Shown: piece after piece, positions 47,693-57,944 of the stretch
Position numbering within the stretch: the first letter of the stretch is position 1
Layout of the letters: each line of letters opens with the position of its first letter
Assembly: GCF_001984215.1 (NCBI RefSeq)
Contig: NZ_CP019420.1
Coordinates: 1,426,001-1,490,000 of the forward strand
Direction of reading: 5' to 3'
DNA length: 64,000 nucleotides
Source of the DNA: Mycobacterium sp. MS1601
GTDB taxonomy: Bacteria; Actinomycetota; Actinomycetes; Mycobacteriales; Mycobacteriaceae
Program-made: the position numbers and the translations under genes
The notes under the pieces: generated by a model
Told to the model about the DNA's origin: nothing
The model's input: the letters and a program-made list of their open reading frames with translations, nothing else
Databases searched by the model: none

Positions 47693-49305
47693 CTCAGGAA
47701 CGTCCCCATCCCTTCGTCGTCGTAGTACTCCAGTGTCAACCGGTCCCCGTCGAACGTGGCCTTGGAGACGCTGCCCGGCGGCGAGTTCTCGGAGACGAAT
47801 TGGAACGTGAAAACGTTTCCGTCCCAATGCTTCAGTGGCCACACCTCACCCTTGGGCCCCAGTGTCAGGCCAAGGGTGCCACCGGCTTCGGTGACCGTGG
47901 CCGAACCCCAGTAAGGGTTGTTGTAGGTACCCGCCAACTGTTGCACCGGCGGCGCTGGTGCCGGGTTCGGTGGCGGTGTCTGATCCACCAAGTCGCCCAC
48001 CGGGGCATCCATGTGGGCGAATGCATCGGCGTAGAGAGTGCGCCAGTCTTCGCGGACCTCACCGAACTGCACGAGATCGGCGAACTCAGCGCTGATCGTT
48101 TCCACCAGCCCGATCGGGGTCGAGTTCGACAGGGCGATGATGCCGACGTCGGCAGAAGGGAGGATCAGGACGTTGGTGGCCGCCCCGGTCTCGAAGGCAC
48201 CGGAGTGGCTGAGCTGCGTACGGGCCCCCGAGGTGGTGCCGACATTGAATCCGTAGCCGTAGAAACCCGTCCGCATCGCAGGTTCGGAGGGCGGGCTGGA
48301 GACGATCTGCGGGCTCAAGGCAGGCAGCAGCGCTTCCGGGGAAGCGATCTGGGTGGTTTTCCCCGACGCACTGTAGGTGCCGTCGGCCAGGACCATCGTC
48401 AGCCAGCGAGTCATGTCGTTCAGCGACGAACTGACACCACCCGCGGGAGCCTGTGCGTCGGCGTTGCGCTGATACAGCGGCTGGTAGCCGCCGTCGATCG
48501 CGATGTGCACCAGCGCCTTGTCGGGCCTGGCCTCGTAGTCGGCGAACCGGGAACTGGTCGACGTCATGCCCAACGGCCGGTAGAGCACCTCGTCGCAGAG
48601 ATCCTCCCAACTCTTGCCCGCACTGGCGGCCACCGCCTCGGCGCCCGCGGTGAGTCCGAAATTTGTGTAGGCGTAGGAGATCCGGAACGGATCCAGCGGC
48701 AGTTCTCGCAGCTTCTCGAGCACCTGACGCCGGTCGTAACCCAAGTCCTCGAGCTTGTCCCCGGCGTGGTCGGGCAGCCCGGACCGGTGCGAATACAGAT
48801 CACCGACGGTCAGTTGGCCGGTCACCGCCGGGTCGGCCAGCGAAAACCACGGCAGCTTGTCCACGACCCGGGTGTCCCAACCGATTGCGTTGGTCGTGAC
48901 CTGATGAGCGACGACGGTGGCTCCCACGGGTTTGGACAGCGACGCCAGTTGGAACACCGTGTCCGGGTCCACCTTGTTCTCCGGAGAATCGCCGGCCCGA
49001 TTGTCCTTGACTCCGAAACCCTTGGCATACAGCGTTTCTCCGCCGTGCACCACCGCCACTGCCAGCCCTGGTATCCCCGAGGAGGACATCAGCTCATCGA
49101 TGATGCCGTCCAGCTTGGCCACCGCGTTGTCGACGGCGTTCTCCGGCAGCGGCATGGCGGGCACCAACGGTGGCGGCACCTGCGCTGTGCTGGTGGCGCT
49201 CTCCGGTGTTGTGGTGGTGGCGGCCGGCTGCGATGCCGTCGCGCATCCTGCTGCCAGCAGCACGATCGCAGCAGCAACTCCGGCACGAACCAGGCTCGAG
49301 TTCAC
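47689..49305 (-). CDS. Lipoprotein serine hydrolase, class C beta-lactamase/DD-peptidase fold (Rv0907-like)
   Basis: A 538-residue exported protein. The lipobox LAAGC is at residues 18-22 after a hydrophobic stretch. Catalytic motifs: SLSK ([15 protein letters not shown]), YTN ([16 protein letters not shown]) and HSG ([12 protein letters not shown]). The C-terminal 100 residues form a separate lipocalin-like or DUF3471-type domain ([20 protein letters not shown]). Acts on the cell surface; peptidoglycan or ester substrate unknown. Confidence 0.88.
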   Translation of the reverse strand: MNSSLVRAGVAAAIVLLAAGCATASQPAATTTTPESATSTAQVPPPLVPAMPLPENAVDNAVAKLDGIIDELMSSSGIPGLAVAVVHGGETLYAKGFGVKDNRAGDSPENKVDPDTVFQLASLSKPVGATVVAHQVTTNAIGWDTRVVDKLPWFSLADPAVTGQLTVGDLYSHRSGLPDHAGDKLEDLGYDRRQVLEKLRELPLDPFRISYAYTNFGLTAGAEAVAASAGKSWEDLCDEVLYRPLGMTSTSSRFADYEARPDKALVHIAIDGGYQPLYQRNADAQAPAGGVSSSLNDMTRWLTMVLADGTYSASGKTTQIASPEALLPALSPQIVSSPPSEPAMRTGFYGYGFNVGTTSGARTQLSHSGAFETGAATNVLILPSADVGIIALSNSTPIGLVETISAEFADLVQFGEVREDWRTLYADAFAHMDAPVGDLVDQTPPPNPAPAPPVQQLAGTYNNPYWGSATVTEAGGTLGLTLGPKGEVWPLKHWDGNVFTFQFVSENSPPGSVSKATFDGDRLTLEYYDDEGMGTFLR

Positions 49306-49338
49306 AGCGAGAACCGTAACCTTTCAAACCGCCACCGG

Positions 49339-50466
49339 TCAGAACCGCCACCACGGATCCAATTCAGGGTCCGGCGTGGCCGCCAGGTCGGCGCCGACCC
49401 GTTCGCCGGGACGCGGCACCGCCGCGGTGACGTTCTCCGCCCGCGCCGCCACCAGCATCCGCTCGACAGGTTCGGACCACGGATGCGGCGCCAGCCGGAA
49501 GGTGGCCCAGTGGATCGGCACGAACAGTCCTTTGCCTGCATCGGTGAGGTCGCGATGCGCGCGGACCGCCTCTTCGGGGTTCATGTGGATGTCAGGCCAA
49601 CCCGGGTGGTACGCACCGACCGGCATCAACGTCAGGTCGAAGGGTCCGTATTCGGCGCCGACGTCTGTGAAGCCCGAGGTGTATCCGGTATCCCCGCCGA
49701 AGAACGCCCGGTGCTTCGGCCCGATGACGGCCCATGACGACCACAGCGTGGTGTTGCGGGTGAGGAACCGTCCGGAAAAGTGCCGCGCCGGGGTGCAGAC
49801 CAGTTTGAGTTCACCCAGTTCACCGGCCTGGCCCCAGTCCAGTTCCACGATCCGCTCCGGCGGGACATGCCATTCCCGCAGATGGGCGCCGATGCCGAGC
49901 GGAACGAAGAACGTCGACCGCTGACTGCGAGCCAGCGCTTTGATGGTGTCGACGTCGAGGTGGTCGTAGTGGTCGTGGCTGATGATCACCGCGTCGATGG
50001 CGGGCAGCGCCTCCAGTGGGGCCGGCACCTGATGCAGGCGCTGCGGGCCGATGGTCCGGGACGGCGAGCACCGCTGGCTCCACATCGGGTCGGCCAGGAC
50101 GCGGTAACCGTCGACTTCCAGGACCGCCGACGAATGCCCGTACCAGGTGACCGCCAGCGCCGCGGCCTTGGCGGTGGAGACCGGGGTGACCAACGGTATC
50201 TCCCCGCCGGGGTGCCCGGTTGCGCGACTCATCAGCAGGTCACGGACCAGCATGCGCTGTTCCTGGGGTGAGAGTTTGATGGTCGACGACGGCTCGGCGT
50301 TGTGGAATACACCGTCGCGGAAGTTCGGGGACGTCTGCGCCGTGGCGGCGATCACGGCGGGTCCCGCGCCCAGCGCCGACGGGGTGCCGTGCAAGGCCCG
50401 CAGCGCCCATCCGCCCGTCACCAAGGTGGCGGTCCCGCCGACCAGTCGGATCGCGCCTCTCAGCAT
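49339..50466 (-). CDS. Metallo-beta-lactamase-fold membrane-associated hydrolase (Rv0906-like)
   Basis: A 375-residue MBL-fold protein of the NAPE-PLD/UlaG-like branch. Zinc motif VIISHDHYDHLDVDTI, then VPLGIGAHLREW, TPARHFSGR, FFGGDTGYTSG and VPIHWATFRLAPHPW supply the metal ligands. The N-terminal 25 residues are hydrophobic (anchor or signal). M. tuberculosis Rv0906 has been described as an outer-membrane-associated protein. Lies between echA6 and the Rv0907 homologue, as in M. tuberculosis. Confidence 0.87.
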   Translation of the reverse strand: MLRGAIRLVGGTATLVTGGWALRALHGTPSALGAGPAVIAATAQTSPNFRDGVFHNAEPSSTIKLSPQEQRMLVRDLLMSRATGHPGGEIPLVTPVSTAKAAALAVTWYGHSSAVLEVDGYRVLADPMWSQRCSPSRTIGPQRLHQVPAPLEALPAIDAVIISHDHYDHLDVDTIKALARSQRSTFFVPLGIGAHLREWHVPPERIVELDWGQAGELGELKLVCTPARHFSGRFLTRNTTLWSSWAVIGPKHRAFFGGDTGYTSGFTDVGAEYGPFDLTLMPVGAYHPGWPDIHMNPEEAVRAHRDLTDAGKGLFVPIHWATFRLAPHPWSEPVERMLVAARAENVTAAVPRPGERVGADLAATPDPELDPWWRF

Positions 50467-51201
50467 CTACGCTCCCTGGAAGTTCGGCGGCCGCTTCTCC
50501 ATGCGAGCCACCTGAGCTTCGATGACGTCCTTACTGCCCCAGGCGGCGTCGAAAAGCTCCTTGTGGTGCGCAGGCATCTCAGCCAGGTAGGCGCCGTCGT
50601 CGTTGAGGATCCGCTTGGAACTCCGGATCGACAACGGCGCCAGACCGGCGATCTCGGCAGCCCATGCCTGCGCGTCTTCCAGCGTGCCGAGCCGGTTGGC
50701 CATCCCGGTTTCGAGCGCAGTCTCGGCGCTGAGCCGCTCCGCCCCGAGCAGCATGCCGCGAGCCCGCCCGTAGCCCACCAGGCTGACGAGGCGGTGCACA
50801 CTCCAGTTGTCGAGCGCCAGGCCGTATTTCGCGATGGGAAACCAGAAATAGGCGTCCGGGGCCACCACACGGAGGTCGCAGATCATGGCCAGCTGCAGGC
50901 CCGCGCCGATCGCCGGGCCGTTGATGGCGGCGATCACCGGCACCGGCACCTGGTCGATGGCCTTGTTCAGCGCCACCGCCTTGTCGGGGAAGTCGGCGGC
51001 GAAGACGTCTCCCGAGAGGTCGGCGCCCGCGCAGAACACCGTGCCTGCGCCGGTGAGCACGATGGCGCGGACGTCTTCGGCGGCCTCGCGCTGGACGGTT
51101 TCGCGCAGGCGGTCGACGAGTTCGCTGTTCAGCGCGTTGCGTCGCTCCGGACGCTGCAGCTCGATGGTCGTGACGTTGCCGACGCGGGTGACACCGATCA
51201 T
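50467..51201 (-). CDS. echA6: Enoyl-CoA hydratase-like EchA6
   Basis: A 244-residue crotonase-fold protein. [40 protein letters not shown] and [20 protein letters not shown] form the CoA pocket and oxyanion hole. EchA6 of M. tuberculosis is catalytically inactive and shuttles acyl chains to FAS-II for mycolic acid synthesis. Here too the usual catalytic Glu pair is not obvious. Divergent from accD3 with a 36-bp gap. The MBL gene starts within one base of its stop. Confidence 0.9.
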   Translation of the reverse strand: MIGVTRVGNVTTIELQRPERRNALNSELVDRLRETVQREAAEDVRAIVLTGAGTVFCAGADLSGDVFAADFPDKAVALNKAIDQVPVPVIAAINGPAIGAGLQLAMICDLRVVAPDAYFWFPIAKYGLALDNWSVHRLVSLVGYGRARGMLLGAERLSAETALETGMANRLGTLEDAQAWAAEIAGLAPLSIRSSKRILNDDGAYLAEMPAHHKELFDAAWGSKDVIEAQVARMEKRPPNFQGA

Positions 51202-51237
51202 GTGGTCAGGGTAGCCAATCGCACTAGCCTCATCTGC

Positions 51238-52709
51238 GTGAGCCGCATCAGCGCCGTCGCGCTTCGGGACGCTGTCCTGGACAAGGGATCGTTCGTCAGC
51301 TGGGACGTGCCACCCGTGGACGTTGGTGCGAACTCGACATACGCGGCCGAGCTGGCCGCTGCGCGGGGACCACCGGGCTGGACGAATCGGTGCTGACCGG
51401 CGAGGGCACGGTGTTCGGCCGCCGGGTCGCCGTCGTGGCCTGCGAGTTCGATTTCCTGGCCGGATCCATCGGGGTGGCCGCCGCCGAGCGGATCACCACC
51501 GCCATCGAAAAGGCCACCACGTTGGGACTGCCGCTGCTGGCGTCGCCGAGTTCTGGCGGCACCCGCATGCAGGAGGGCACCGTCGCGTTCCTGCAGATGG
51601 TCAAGATCGCCGCTGCCGTCACGCTGCACAAGCGGGCTCAGCTGCCCTACCTGGTGTACCTGCGGCATCCCACCACCGGTGGGGTGTTCGCGTCGTGGGG
51701 GTCGCTGGGCCACATCACCGTGGCCGAGCCCGGCGCGCTGGTGGGGTTCCTGGGGCCGCGGGTGTACGAGCATCTCTACGGCGAGCCCTTTCCTCCTGGA
51801 GTCCAGACGGCCGAGAACCTGCAGCGGCATGGGGTGATCGACGGCGTGGTGCCGCTGTCGCTGTTGCGACACACGCTGGATCGGGCCCTGAAGGTGGTCT
51901 CCGATACGCCCGACCCGGCTCCGGTGGCCGAGCCGTCCGGTGACCTTCCCGATGTGCCCGCCTGGACGTCGATCGAGGCATCGCGGCGACCCGACCGCCC
52001 CGGCGCCGCCCATCTGTTGCGGCACGGTTGCACCGAACGGGTGCTGCTGTCCGGAACGGGGCAGGGTGAGACGGCGACGACGTCGTTGCTGGCGCTGGCC
52101 CGGTTCAATGGTCAGCCCGCGGTGGTGTTGGGACAACAGCGGGTGACGGGCGGCCTGGTGGGGCCGGCGTCGCTGCGCGAGGCGCGCCGCGGAATGGCAC
52201 TCGCTGCCGGACTAGGGTTGCCGCTGGTGTTGGTGATCGACACTGCCGGGCCTGCGTTGTCCACCGAGGCCGAGCAGGGTGGGCTGGCCGGTGAGATCGC
52301 CCGCTGCCTGTCCGATCTGGTGACGTTGGAGGTGCCGACGGTGTCGGTGTTACTGGGGCAGGGCAGCGGCGGCCCGGCGCTGGCGATGGTGCCCGCAGAC
52401 CGGGTGCTGGCCGCGCTGCACGGTTGGCTGGCGCCACTTCCGCCGGAAGGTGCCAGTGCCATCGTGTTCCGCGACACCGACCATGCGCCGGAACTGGCTG
52501 CCGCTCAGGGAGTTCGGTCTCGCGACTTGCTGGCCAACGGGATCGTCGATGCGATCGTCGGCGAGTATCCCGATGCCGCCGACGAACCGGTGGCGTTCTC
52601 GCAGCGGCTGTCCCGGGCGATTGCCGTCGAGTTGGCCTCGCTACGGGAGCAGCCTGCCTCGGCGCGCATCGCGGCGCGGTTGAACCGGTACCGGACGTTG
52701 GGACTGTAG
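51238..52709 (+). pseudogene. accD3: Acyl-CoA/acetyl-CoA carboxylase beta subunit AccD3, frameshifted
   Basis: GTG 51238 starts [20 protein letters not shown], the AccD3 N-terminus. The frame breaks in the GGGG run at 51365-51368; the conserved [19 protein letters not shown] continues in another frame to 52709. One added G would restore a 490-residue protein (495 in M. tuberculosis). Later motifs are intact: LLASPSSGGTRMQEGTVAFL, HPTTGGVFASWGSLGH, VLLGQGSGGPALAMVPADR. AccD3 is a carboxyltransferase subunit for lipid precursors. Either a sequencing indel or a recent lesion; the second part could also start at GTG 51390. Confidence 0.87.
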
Positions 52710-52806
52710 GCACTCAGAACGGTGCCGGATCATCGGCATCGGCGCCATTCACCGCTCGGCGAAAGCAGGGCGCGCTACCGGTGTTGAGCCAGTCCACCCC
52801 ACCGGA

Positions 52807-53814
52807 TCAAGCAAGCTTGCGTAGGCGGGGTTCCAGGTCGCGTTGGAACAGCTCCAGGAACCGGCGCTGATCATGACCCGGGGCATGAAACACCAAATGA
52901 TTCAAACCCCAGTCCAAATAATCCTTGACCTTCTCGACCGCCTCATCAGGATCCGAAGCCACAATCCAACGCTTGGCCACCTGCTCAATCGGCAACGCAT
53001 CAGCAGCCTTCTCCATCTCGATCGGATCCTCAATCGAGTGCTTCTGCTCAGCAGTCAACGACAACGGCGCCCAAAAACGAGTGTTCTCCAACGCTGCCTC
53101 AGGATCAGTGTCATAGGAAATCTTGATCTCGATCATCCGGTCCACACCATCAGGATCCTTACCCGCCGCCTCAGCACCCTCACGCATCGCCGGAATCAAC
53201 TTGTCCCTATACAACTCCTCGCCCTTACCCGAAGTACAGATAAACCCATCACCAGCACGACCGGCGTACTTGGCCACCTGCGGCCCACCCGCAGCAATGT
53301 AAATCGGAACACCACCCTCAGGCACGTCATAAATCGAGGCACCCTTGCTCCTGTAATACTCACCCTCAAAATCGACCCGATCCCCCAACCACAACTCCCG
53401 CATCAACCGCACCGACTCCCGCAACCGGGCAAACCGCTCCCTGAACTCCGGCCACTCACCGGTAAAACCCGTCGCAATCTCATTGAGCGCCTCACCCGTA
53501 CCCACACCCAAGAAAACCCGGCCCGGATACAAACACCCCATCGTGGCAAACGCCTGCGCAACCACCGCCGGGTTATACCGAAACGTCGGCGTCAACACCG
53601 ACGTCCCCAACAGCAACCGCTCAGTACGCTCCCCCACCGCCGTCATCCACGCCAACGACCACGGCGCATGCCCACCCTCATGACGCCACGGCTGGAAATG
53701 ATCACTGACCGTCGCACTATCCATCCCATGCGACTCAGCCAACACCGCCAACTCCACCAACTCACGCGGCGCAAACTGCTCCGCCGACGCCTTGTAACCC
53801 AATTTCAGTTCCAT
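52807..53814 (-). CDS. fgd1: F420-dependent glucose-6-phosphate dehydrogenase
   Basis: A 335-residue LLM-class enzyme almost matching M. tuberculosis Fgd1. [40 protein letters not shown] (Asp/His/Trp of the active site), [13 protein letters not shown] (Glu) and [20 protein letters not shown] (His). It oxidises glucose-6-phosphate and makes reduced F420. About 52880-53810 prefers T- or G-ending codons (TTG, GTG, GGT, GAT), unlike the C-ending neighbours. Start overlaps the enamidase-like stop by one base. Confidence 0.94.
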   Translation of the reverse strand: MELKLGYKASAEQFAPRELVELAVLAESHGMDSATVSDHFQPWRHEGGHAPWSLAWMTAVGERTERLLLGTSVLTPTFRYNPAVVAQAFATMGCLYPGRVFLGVGTGEALNEIATGFTGEWPEFRERFARLRESVRLMRELWLGDRVDFEGEYYRSKGASIYDVPEGGVPIYIAAGGPQVAKYAGRAGDGFICTSGKGEELYRDKLIPAMREGAEAAGKDPDGVDRMIEIKISYDTDPEAALENTRFWAPLSLTAEQKHSIEDPIEMEKAADALPIEQVAKRWIVASDPDEAVEKVKDYLDWGLNHLVFHAPGHDQRRFLELFQRDLEPRLRKLA

Positions 53815-55040
53815 CAGCAGCAGCCACTTCGTGGTGTGGCGGTCGGGGCCACGGAAGCGAGTACCGTTGCGCCTCGCCAGGTCACACTGCGCGACGGCGG
53901 CGGTGTCTGCTCGCTGCGGGTCTCGACCAGCGGAACGCCGTCGACCACCACCGAGGCGATACCCGGAAGGTCGCCCAGCGCAAAGCATTCCAGGCCATCT
54001 GTGGCGGTGGAGCCGGTGATGGGACCCAGCACCAGGAAATCGGCGGGACGTCCGAGCTCGAGCACACCGGTGTCCAGACCGTGGGCCGCGGCGGTCTGCC
54101 CGGTTCCCGCAGCCACTGCGGCCACCGGATCCAGGCCACACACCGAGGCGAGGAAGCAGATGTTGCGCAGCATGCCGCGCGGGATCACACCGGTGCCGCC
54201 TGGGGTGTCGGTACCCAGAGTCAGACGCTCGATCTGTCCACGCGAGATCAGCTGCTCGACAACCAGTTTGGTGGCGCGATAGTTCATGGAACTACACACC
54301 TCGAGCCTGGCCGACGGCAGCTCCTCGATGATCGCCAGGATATCGGCGTCCGGCGCGGGGATGGGCCCACCGGAGATGTGGCCGACGATATCGGGCTCGA
54401 CGGCCAGCACGACGTCGCGACCGGCCACTCGGCTGGACCCCGAGCGCGAGACGCCGCCGGAGTGCATCTTGACCGTCATCCCGCGCTCGTGCGCCCAGGT
54501 GACATACTGCTGGGCTTCACCGTCACCCAACCTGTTCCAGTCGTAGAAGATGAACTTCAGCTGGTCGATGCCCTCGCGCGCGGCCCGGTCGAAGTGCTCC
54601 TCGGTCATCCCGGGTACCAACAGAATGGTGCCCGCGTTGACCTTGACGCCCGAGGGCCGCATCCGGCCCGTGGTGTGCTTGGACGTGATGGCGATACTGA
54701 GCACCAATTCCGGTGTCAGCGCGGTGAAGTCGAGACCCGGGATGTGCAGTTCGCCCGCAGACACCATCGAGGTGGACCCGCCGTGAAGGTAGTTGTGGAA
54801 CCAGCCGACCGCGTTCTGCGCCGGCGTCCACTCCCCGAAGGTGGGGTGGACGTGCCCATCCACCAGGCCCGGGATGACGGTCAGGCCGCCGGCCGAGAGC
54901 ACCTGGTCGGGCGCCGGGTGATCGGTCCCGATTCCGGTGATCACCCCGTCCTCGACCACCAGGCTGGTATCACGCAGCGGTGTCCGGTTCCGGTCGCCCT
55001 GCACCAGGACACCGATGTCTTCCACGAGCAGAGTTGCCAT
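53814..55040 (-). CDS. Enamidase-like amidohydrolase
   Basis: A 408-residue metal-dependent amidohydrolase. [20 protein letters not shown] (HxH), [56 protein letters not shown] and [20 protein letters not shown] (late Asp). The TPAQN and SAGE-H pattern is close to enamidase of anaerobic nicotinate degradation, which opens a 6-oxo-tetrahydropyridine ring. ATG 55040 is the first start within the family pattern. Divergent (84 bp) from the DUF1338 gene. Confidence 0.82.
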   Translation of the reverse strand: MATLLVEDIGVLVQGDRNRTPLRDTSLVVEDGVITGIGTDHPAPDQVLSAGGLTVIPGLVDGHVHPTFGEWTPAQNAVGWFHNYLHGGSTSMVSAGELHIPGLDFTALTPELVLSIAITSKHTTGRMRPSGVKVNAGTILLVPGMTEEHFDRAAREGIDQLKFIFYDWNRLGDGEAQQYVTWAHERGMTVKMHSGGVSRSGSSRVAGRDVVLAVEPDIVGHISGGPIPAPDADILAIIEELPSARLEVCSSMNYRATKLVVEQLISRGQIERLTLGTDTPGGTGVIPRGMLRNICFLASVCGLDPVAAVAAGTGQTAAAHGLDTGVLELGRPADFLVLGPITGSTATDGLECFALGDLPGIASVVVDGVPLVETRSEQTPPPSRSVTWRGATVLASVAPTATPRSGCC

Positions 55041-55124
55041 CGTCCCACTTTCGCACGGATTGGATCCAGTATACGGTACAGGTGCATGCCCCGCCGGGGG
55101 AACCAACGCGAGGAGACGCATCGG

Positions 55125-56528
55125 ATGGCCACCGTCAGCTCATGGGAACTGCGCGCACGGTTCGCGCGGTCACTGTCACAGATGTACGGCAACGAAGTTC
55201 CCGCCTATCTCGATCTGGTCGAGGTGGCAGCCGAGGTGAACCACGAGGTGCTGGTTCGTCGCGGCGCCGACGCCGAAAGACTGGGCAGCGCAGGACGAGT
55301 GGCCGACGAACGCCACGGCGCCATCCGTGTGGGCACCGCCAGGGAGATGCGCCAGGTGGCGACGATCTTCGGCGGTTTCGGGATGCACCCCGTCGGGTTC
55401 TACGACCTGCGAGAGGCAGCGTCGGCCGCAGTGCCCGTGGTGTCCACCGCTTTTCGGCCCATCGATCCCGAAGAGCTGGCGCTCAACCCATTCCGGGTCT
55501 TCACCTCCATGCTGGTGATCGACGATCGCAGGTTCTTCACCGAGGAACTGACCAACCGCCTCGACGAATTCCTCCAGGCCCGAATTCTTTTCGACGATGA
55601 ACTGCTGGAACTGGCCGCTGCGGCACAGGCCGACGGCCAGCTCTGCGACGGCGACGCCGACCGTTTTGTGGCCCTGGCCACGGCGGCCTTCGAGCTGTCC
55701 GACGAGCCGGTGGACCGGTTGTGGTACGAGACGCTGGACGCCATCTCCTCGGTGGCCGCGGACATCGGCGGCGTGAGCACCACCCACATCAACCATCTGA
55801 CCCCCCGGGTGCTGGACATCGACGAGCTCTACCGCCGGATGGAAGCCAGGGGCATCACCATGATCGACGACATCCAGGGCCCTCCCGGCTGGGAGGGACC
55901 CGATGTGCTGCTGCGCCAGACGTCGTTCAAGGCACTGGCCGAACCGCGCCGCTTCCGGGAGGCGGACGCAACGGTGCGCACCGACTCGCTGCGGGTGCGC
56001 TTCGGTGAGGTGGAAGCGCGCGGCGTGGCCCTGACGCCGGCCGGGCGCGACCTCTACGACGTGATGGTGGCCAAGACCGACGCCCGCTTGGCCGAGGAGC
56101 CGGGTGCGGTCCGTCAGGACATCGCGCGCGAGGTGTGGCGGGAGTTCCTGCCGACCACCGAACTCGAACTGGCTGTTGCCGATCTGGCCTACTTCACCTT
56201 CACCCTGGCTCCGGAGTCCGAGCGCGCCGGGCCACTGGAGGCGAACCTCAAGACCCTGCTGCACCGGGGCTGGCTGGTGCCACACCCCATCGTGTACGAG
56301 GACTTCTTGCCCCGATCGGCCGCCGGTATCTTTCAATCCAACTTGTCCTCCGAAGGGCAGAAGGACGCCTCGGTGGCCGGCACCGACCGCACCATCGAGT
56401 GGATGTCGGAAATCCTGGGCCGTCAGGTCGCCGATCCCAACGAATTGTATGCCGCACAACGGCAGCGCTCTCTTGATGAGGTGTCGCGGCAACTCGGACT
56501 CACGTCCCCACTGCGCGCCACACCCTAG
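55125..56528 (+). CDS. DUF1338 (HglS/YdcJ-like) 2-oxoacid dioxygenase/decarboxylase
   Basis: A 467-residue protein of the VOC-like DUF1338 family, non-heme iron enzymes; HglS of Pseudomonas converts 2-oxoadipate to 2-hydroxyglutarate. GGVSTTHINHLTPRVLDIDE holds the conserved His motif (family HVNHLT), VVSTAFRPIDPEELALNPFR and LPRSAAGIFQSNL the other active-site parts. AGGAGA precedes ATG 55125. Its 3' end overlaps the convergent FUSC gene by 29 bases. The substrate here may be a different 2-oxo diacid. Confidence 0.85.
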   Translation: MATVSSWELRARFARSLSQMYGNEVPAYLDLVEVAAEVNHEVLVRRGADAERLGSAGRVADERHGAIRVGTAREMRQVATIFGGFGMHPVGFYDLREAASAAVPVVSTAFRPIDPEELALNPFRVFTSMLVIDDRRFFTEELTNRLDEFLQARILFDDELLELAAAAQADGQLCDGDADRFVALATAAFELSDEPVDRLWYETLDAISSVAADIGGVSTTHINHLTPRVLDIDELYRRMEARGITMIDDIQGPPGWEGPDVLLRQTSFKALAEPRRFREADATVRTDSLRVRFGEVEARGVALTPAGRDLYDVMVAKTDARLAEEPGAVRQDIAREVWREFLPTTELELAVADLAYFTFTLAPESERAGPLEANLKTLLHRGWLVPHPIVYEDFLPRSAAGIFQSNLSSEGQKDASVAGTDRTIEWMSEILGRQVADPNELYAAQRQRSLDEVSRQLGLTSPLRATP

Positions 56529-57414
56529 GCACTCCGAAAACGACGGCGACGACGACCAACGCACCAACAACGTTCATCAGCAGTCGGACCCCGCCCTCAT
56601 ACCACGGGAAGACGGCGGGGTACTCGCTGGTCAGCAACAGCACCGGCGGCCCGGCGATCGCCCACCAGGTGTAGTTCACCGGGCGCAGCGCCATGGCCAA
56701 CAGGAACAGCACCACGATGGCGATCACCAGTGCGGCCGCCGACGGGTGCGTGGCGAGGATGACCGCAGCCAGCACGGCGCCCACCAGATTGCCCGACAAC
56801 CGTTGCGCCAGGCGAACACCCGTGGCCGACGGATCGGCCTGGATGGACAACACCACGCTGGTGACCAGCCAGTGTGAACCCACCACATCGTCGGGTACCA
56901 GAGCCGCGACGGCAGTGGCGATTGCGACGGAGACGCCCATGGCCGCGACGTGGGTGTAGCCCGCCCTGGTGGGCGAACGTGTGCTCTCCACCGGAGTCGC
57001 CTTGCGCACGGCCACGACGGACACCCACACCACGGCCGCGCCGATGAGGTACAGCACCAACACCGGCAGAGGTGCGGGCTCGGCCATCCGCCCCATGTGC
57101 AGGTCCATCAGCACCACCGCCAGCGCGGCAGTGGCACCCAGCTTGGGGAACACCGCCCCGAGCATCGCCGCCGCCACGGTGCAGGCCGCCAACACCGGCA
57201 CCCGACCGTCACACAACTGCACCACCACGGCGCCCAGCACCACCGCAACGCTGCGCAACGTCAACACTTCCGCTGCCGCAGAGAGTCTTTCGGGAATCAC
57301 CGGCACGGCCGTCAAGACAAAGCCCAGAGCCACGCCGGCCCCGCTGGACGACTGCCCCAGCTGATCGCACACCAGGAACACCGCGCCCAGGGCGACGGCC
57401 AGCACCGCGGCCAT
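56500..57414 (-). CDS. FUSC-family membrane protein (possible aromatic acid exporter)
   Basis: A 304-residue integral membrane protein with about nine hydrophobic helices, e.g. AAMLGAVFPKLGATAALAVV and TGVRLAQRLSGNLVGAVLAAV, the latter the FUSC-2-like R-x3-R-x3-G-x2-G signature. Related proteins export aromatic acids or are fusaric acid resistance proteins. 50 bp behind the 2Fe-2S gene on the same strand, thus probably the last gene of the molybdenum hydroxylase operon. Confidence 0.78.
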   Translation of the reverse strand: MAAVLAVALGAVFLVCDQLGQSSSGAGVALGFVLTAVPVIPERLSAAAEVLTLRSVAVVLGAVVVQLCDGRVPVLAACTVAAAMLGAVFPKLGATAALAVVLMDLHMGRMAEPAPLPVLVLYLIGAAVVWVSVVAVRKATPVESTRSPTRAGYTHVAAMGVSVAIATAVAALVPDDVVGSHWLVTSVVLSIQADPSATGVRLAQRLSGNLVGAVLAAVILATHPSAAALVIAIVVLFLLAMALRPVNYTWWAIAGPPVLLLTSEYPAVFPWYEGGVRLLMNVVGALVVVAVVFGVPRVWRAVGT

Positions 57415-57464
57415 AACCCAGTCGGCGCGGCCGGTCGGGCGAAGCAGCCGCCTCGTCGAGGCGC

Positions 57465-57944
57465 CTAGTCCGATGTCTCGGCCGCTTCCAACACGGCGTC
57501 CACGATCCCCTGATACCCGGTGCAGCGGCAGATGTTGCCCGACAGAGCTTCTCGTACCCCTTCCTCGGTCAGAGGCTTCTGCTTGTCGGTGTCACGGATC
57601 AATTCCAGCGCGGATACCAGGAACCCAGGGGTGCAGAACCCGCACTGCAGCCCACGTTGCTTGGCAAAACACTCCCGCAGTCGCGGCGCTTCCTCGAACT
57701 CGTCCAGGCCCTCGACAGTGGTGACGCTCCGTCCGTCCACCTGCGCGGCCAACGTCAGGCACGCGCGCGCACTGCGTCCGTCGATGAACACCGAGCAGGC
57801 CCCACAGACCCCGTGCTCACACCCGAGATGTGTTCCGGTCAAGCCGAGTTCGTCGCGAAGAAAGTCCGCCAGCATCATTCGCGGCGGCACGGAACGCTCG
57901 AACACCTTGCCATTCACTCTCACCGAGATCTGCACGGTTGTCAT
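57465..57944 (-). CDS. Molybdenum hydroxylase, small 2Fe-2S subunit
   Basis: A 159-residue ferredoxin subunit of the xanthine dehydrogenase/CO dehydrogenase family. Plant-type cluster HLGCEHGVCGACSV (CX4CX2C with a later Cys in RACLTLAA), second cluster QCGFCTPGF and NICRCTGYQGIVDAVLEA. ATG 57944 overlaps the stop of the FAD subunit gene. Transfers electrons from Mo to FAD. Confidence 0.92.
   Translation of the reverse strand: MTTVQISVRVNGKVFERSVPPRMMLADFLRDELGLTGTHLGCEHGVCGACSVFIDGRSARACLTLAAQVDGRSVTTVEGLDEFEEAPRLRECFAKQRGLQCGFCTPGFLVSALELIRDTDKQKPLTEEGVREALSGNICRCTGYQGIVDAVLEAAETSD

Noticed and set aside
44702..47725. 1007-codon open frame on the plus strand
   Set aside because: Antisense to ctpE and the toxin/antitoxin pair; no domain, very rich in Arg, His and Gln.
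47800..49737. 645-codon open frame on the plus strand
   Set aside because: Antisense to the beta-lactamase-fold lipoprotein gene whose SxxK, YxN and HSG motifs are intact.
54000..54141. N-terminal extension of fgd1 up to 54141
   Set aside because: The extra residues are an out-of-frame reading of the upstream amidohydrolase; Fgd1 homology begins at the ATG at 53814.
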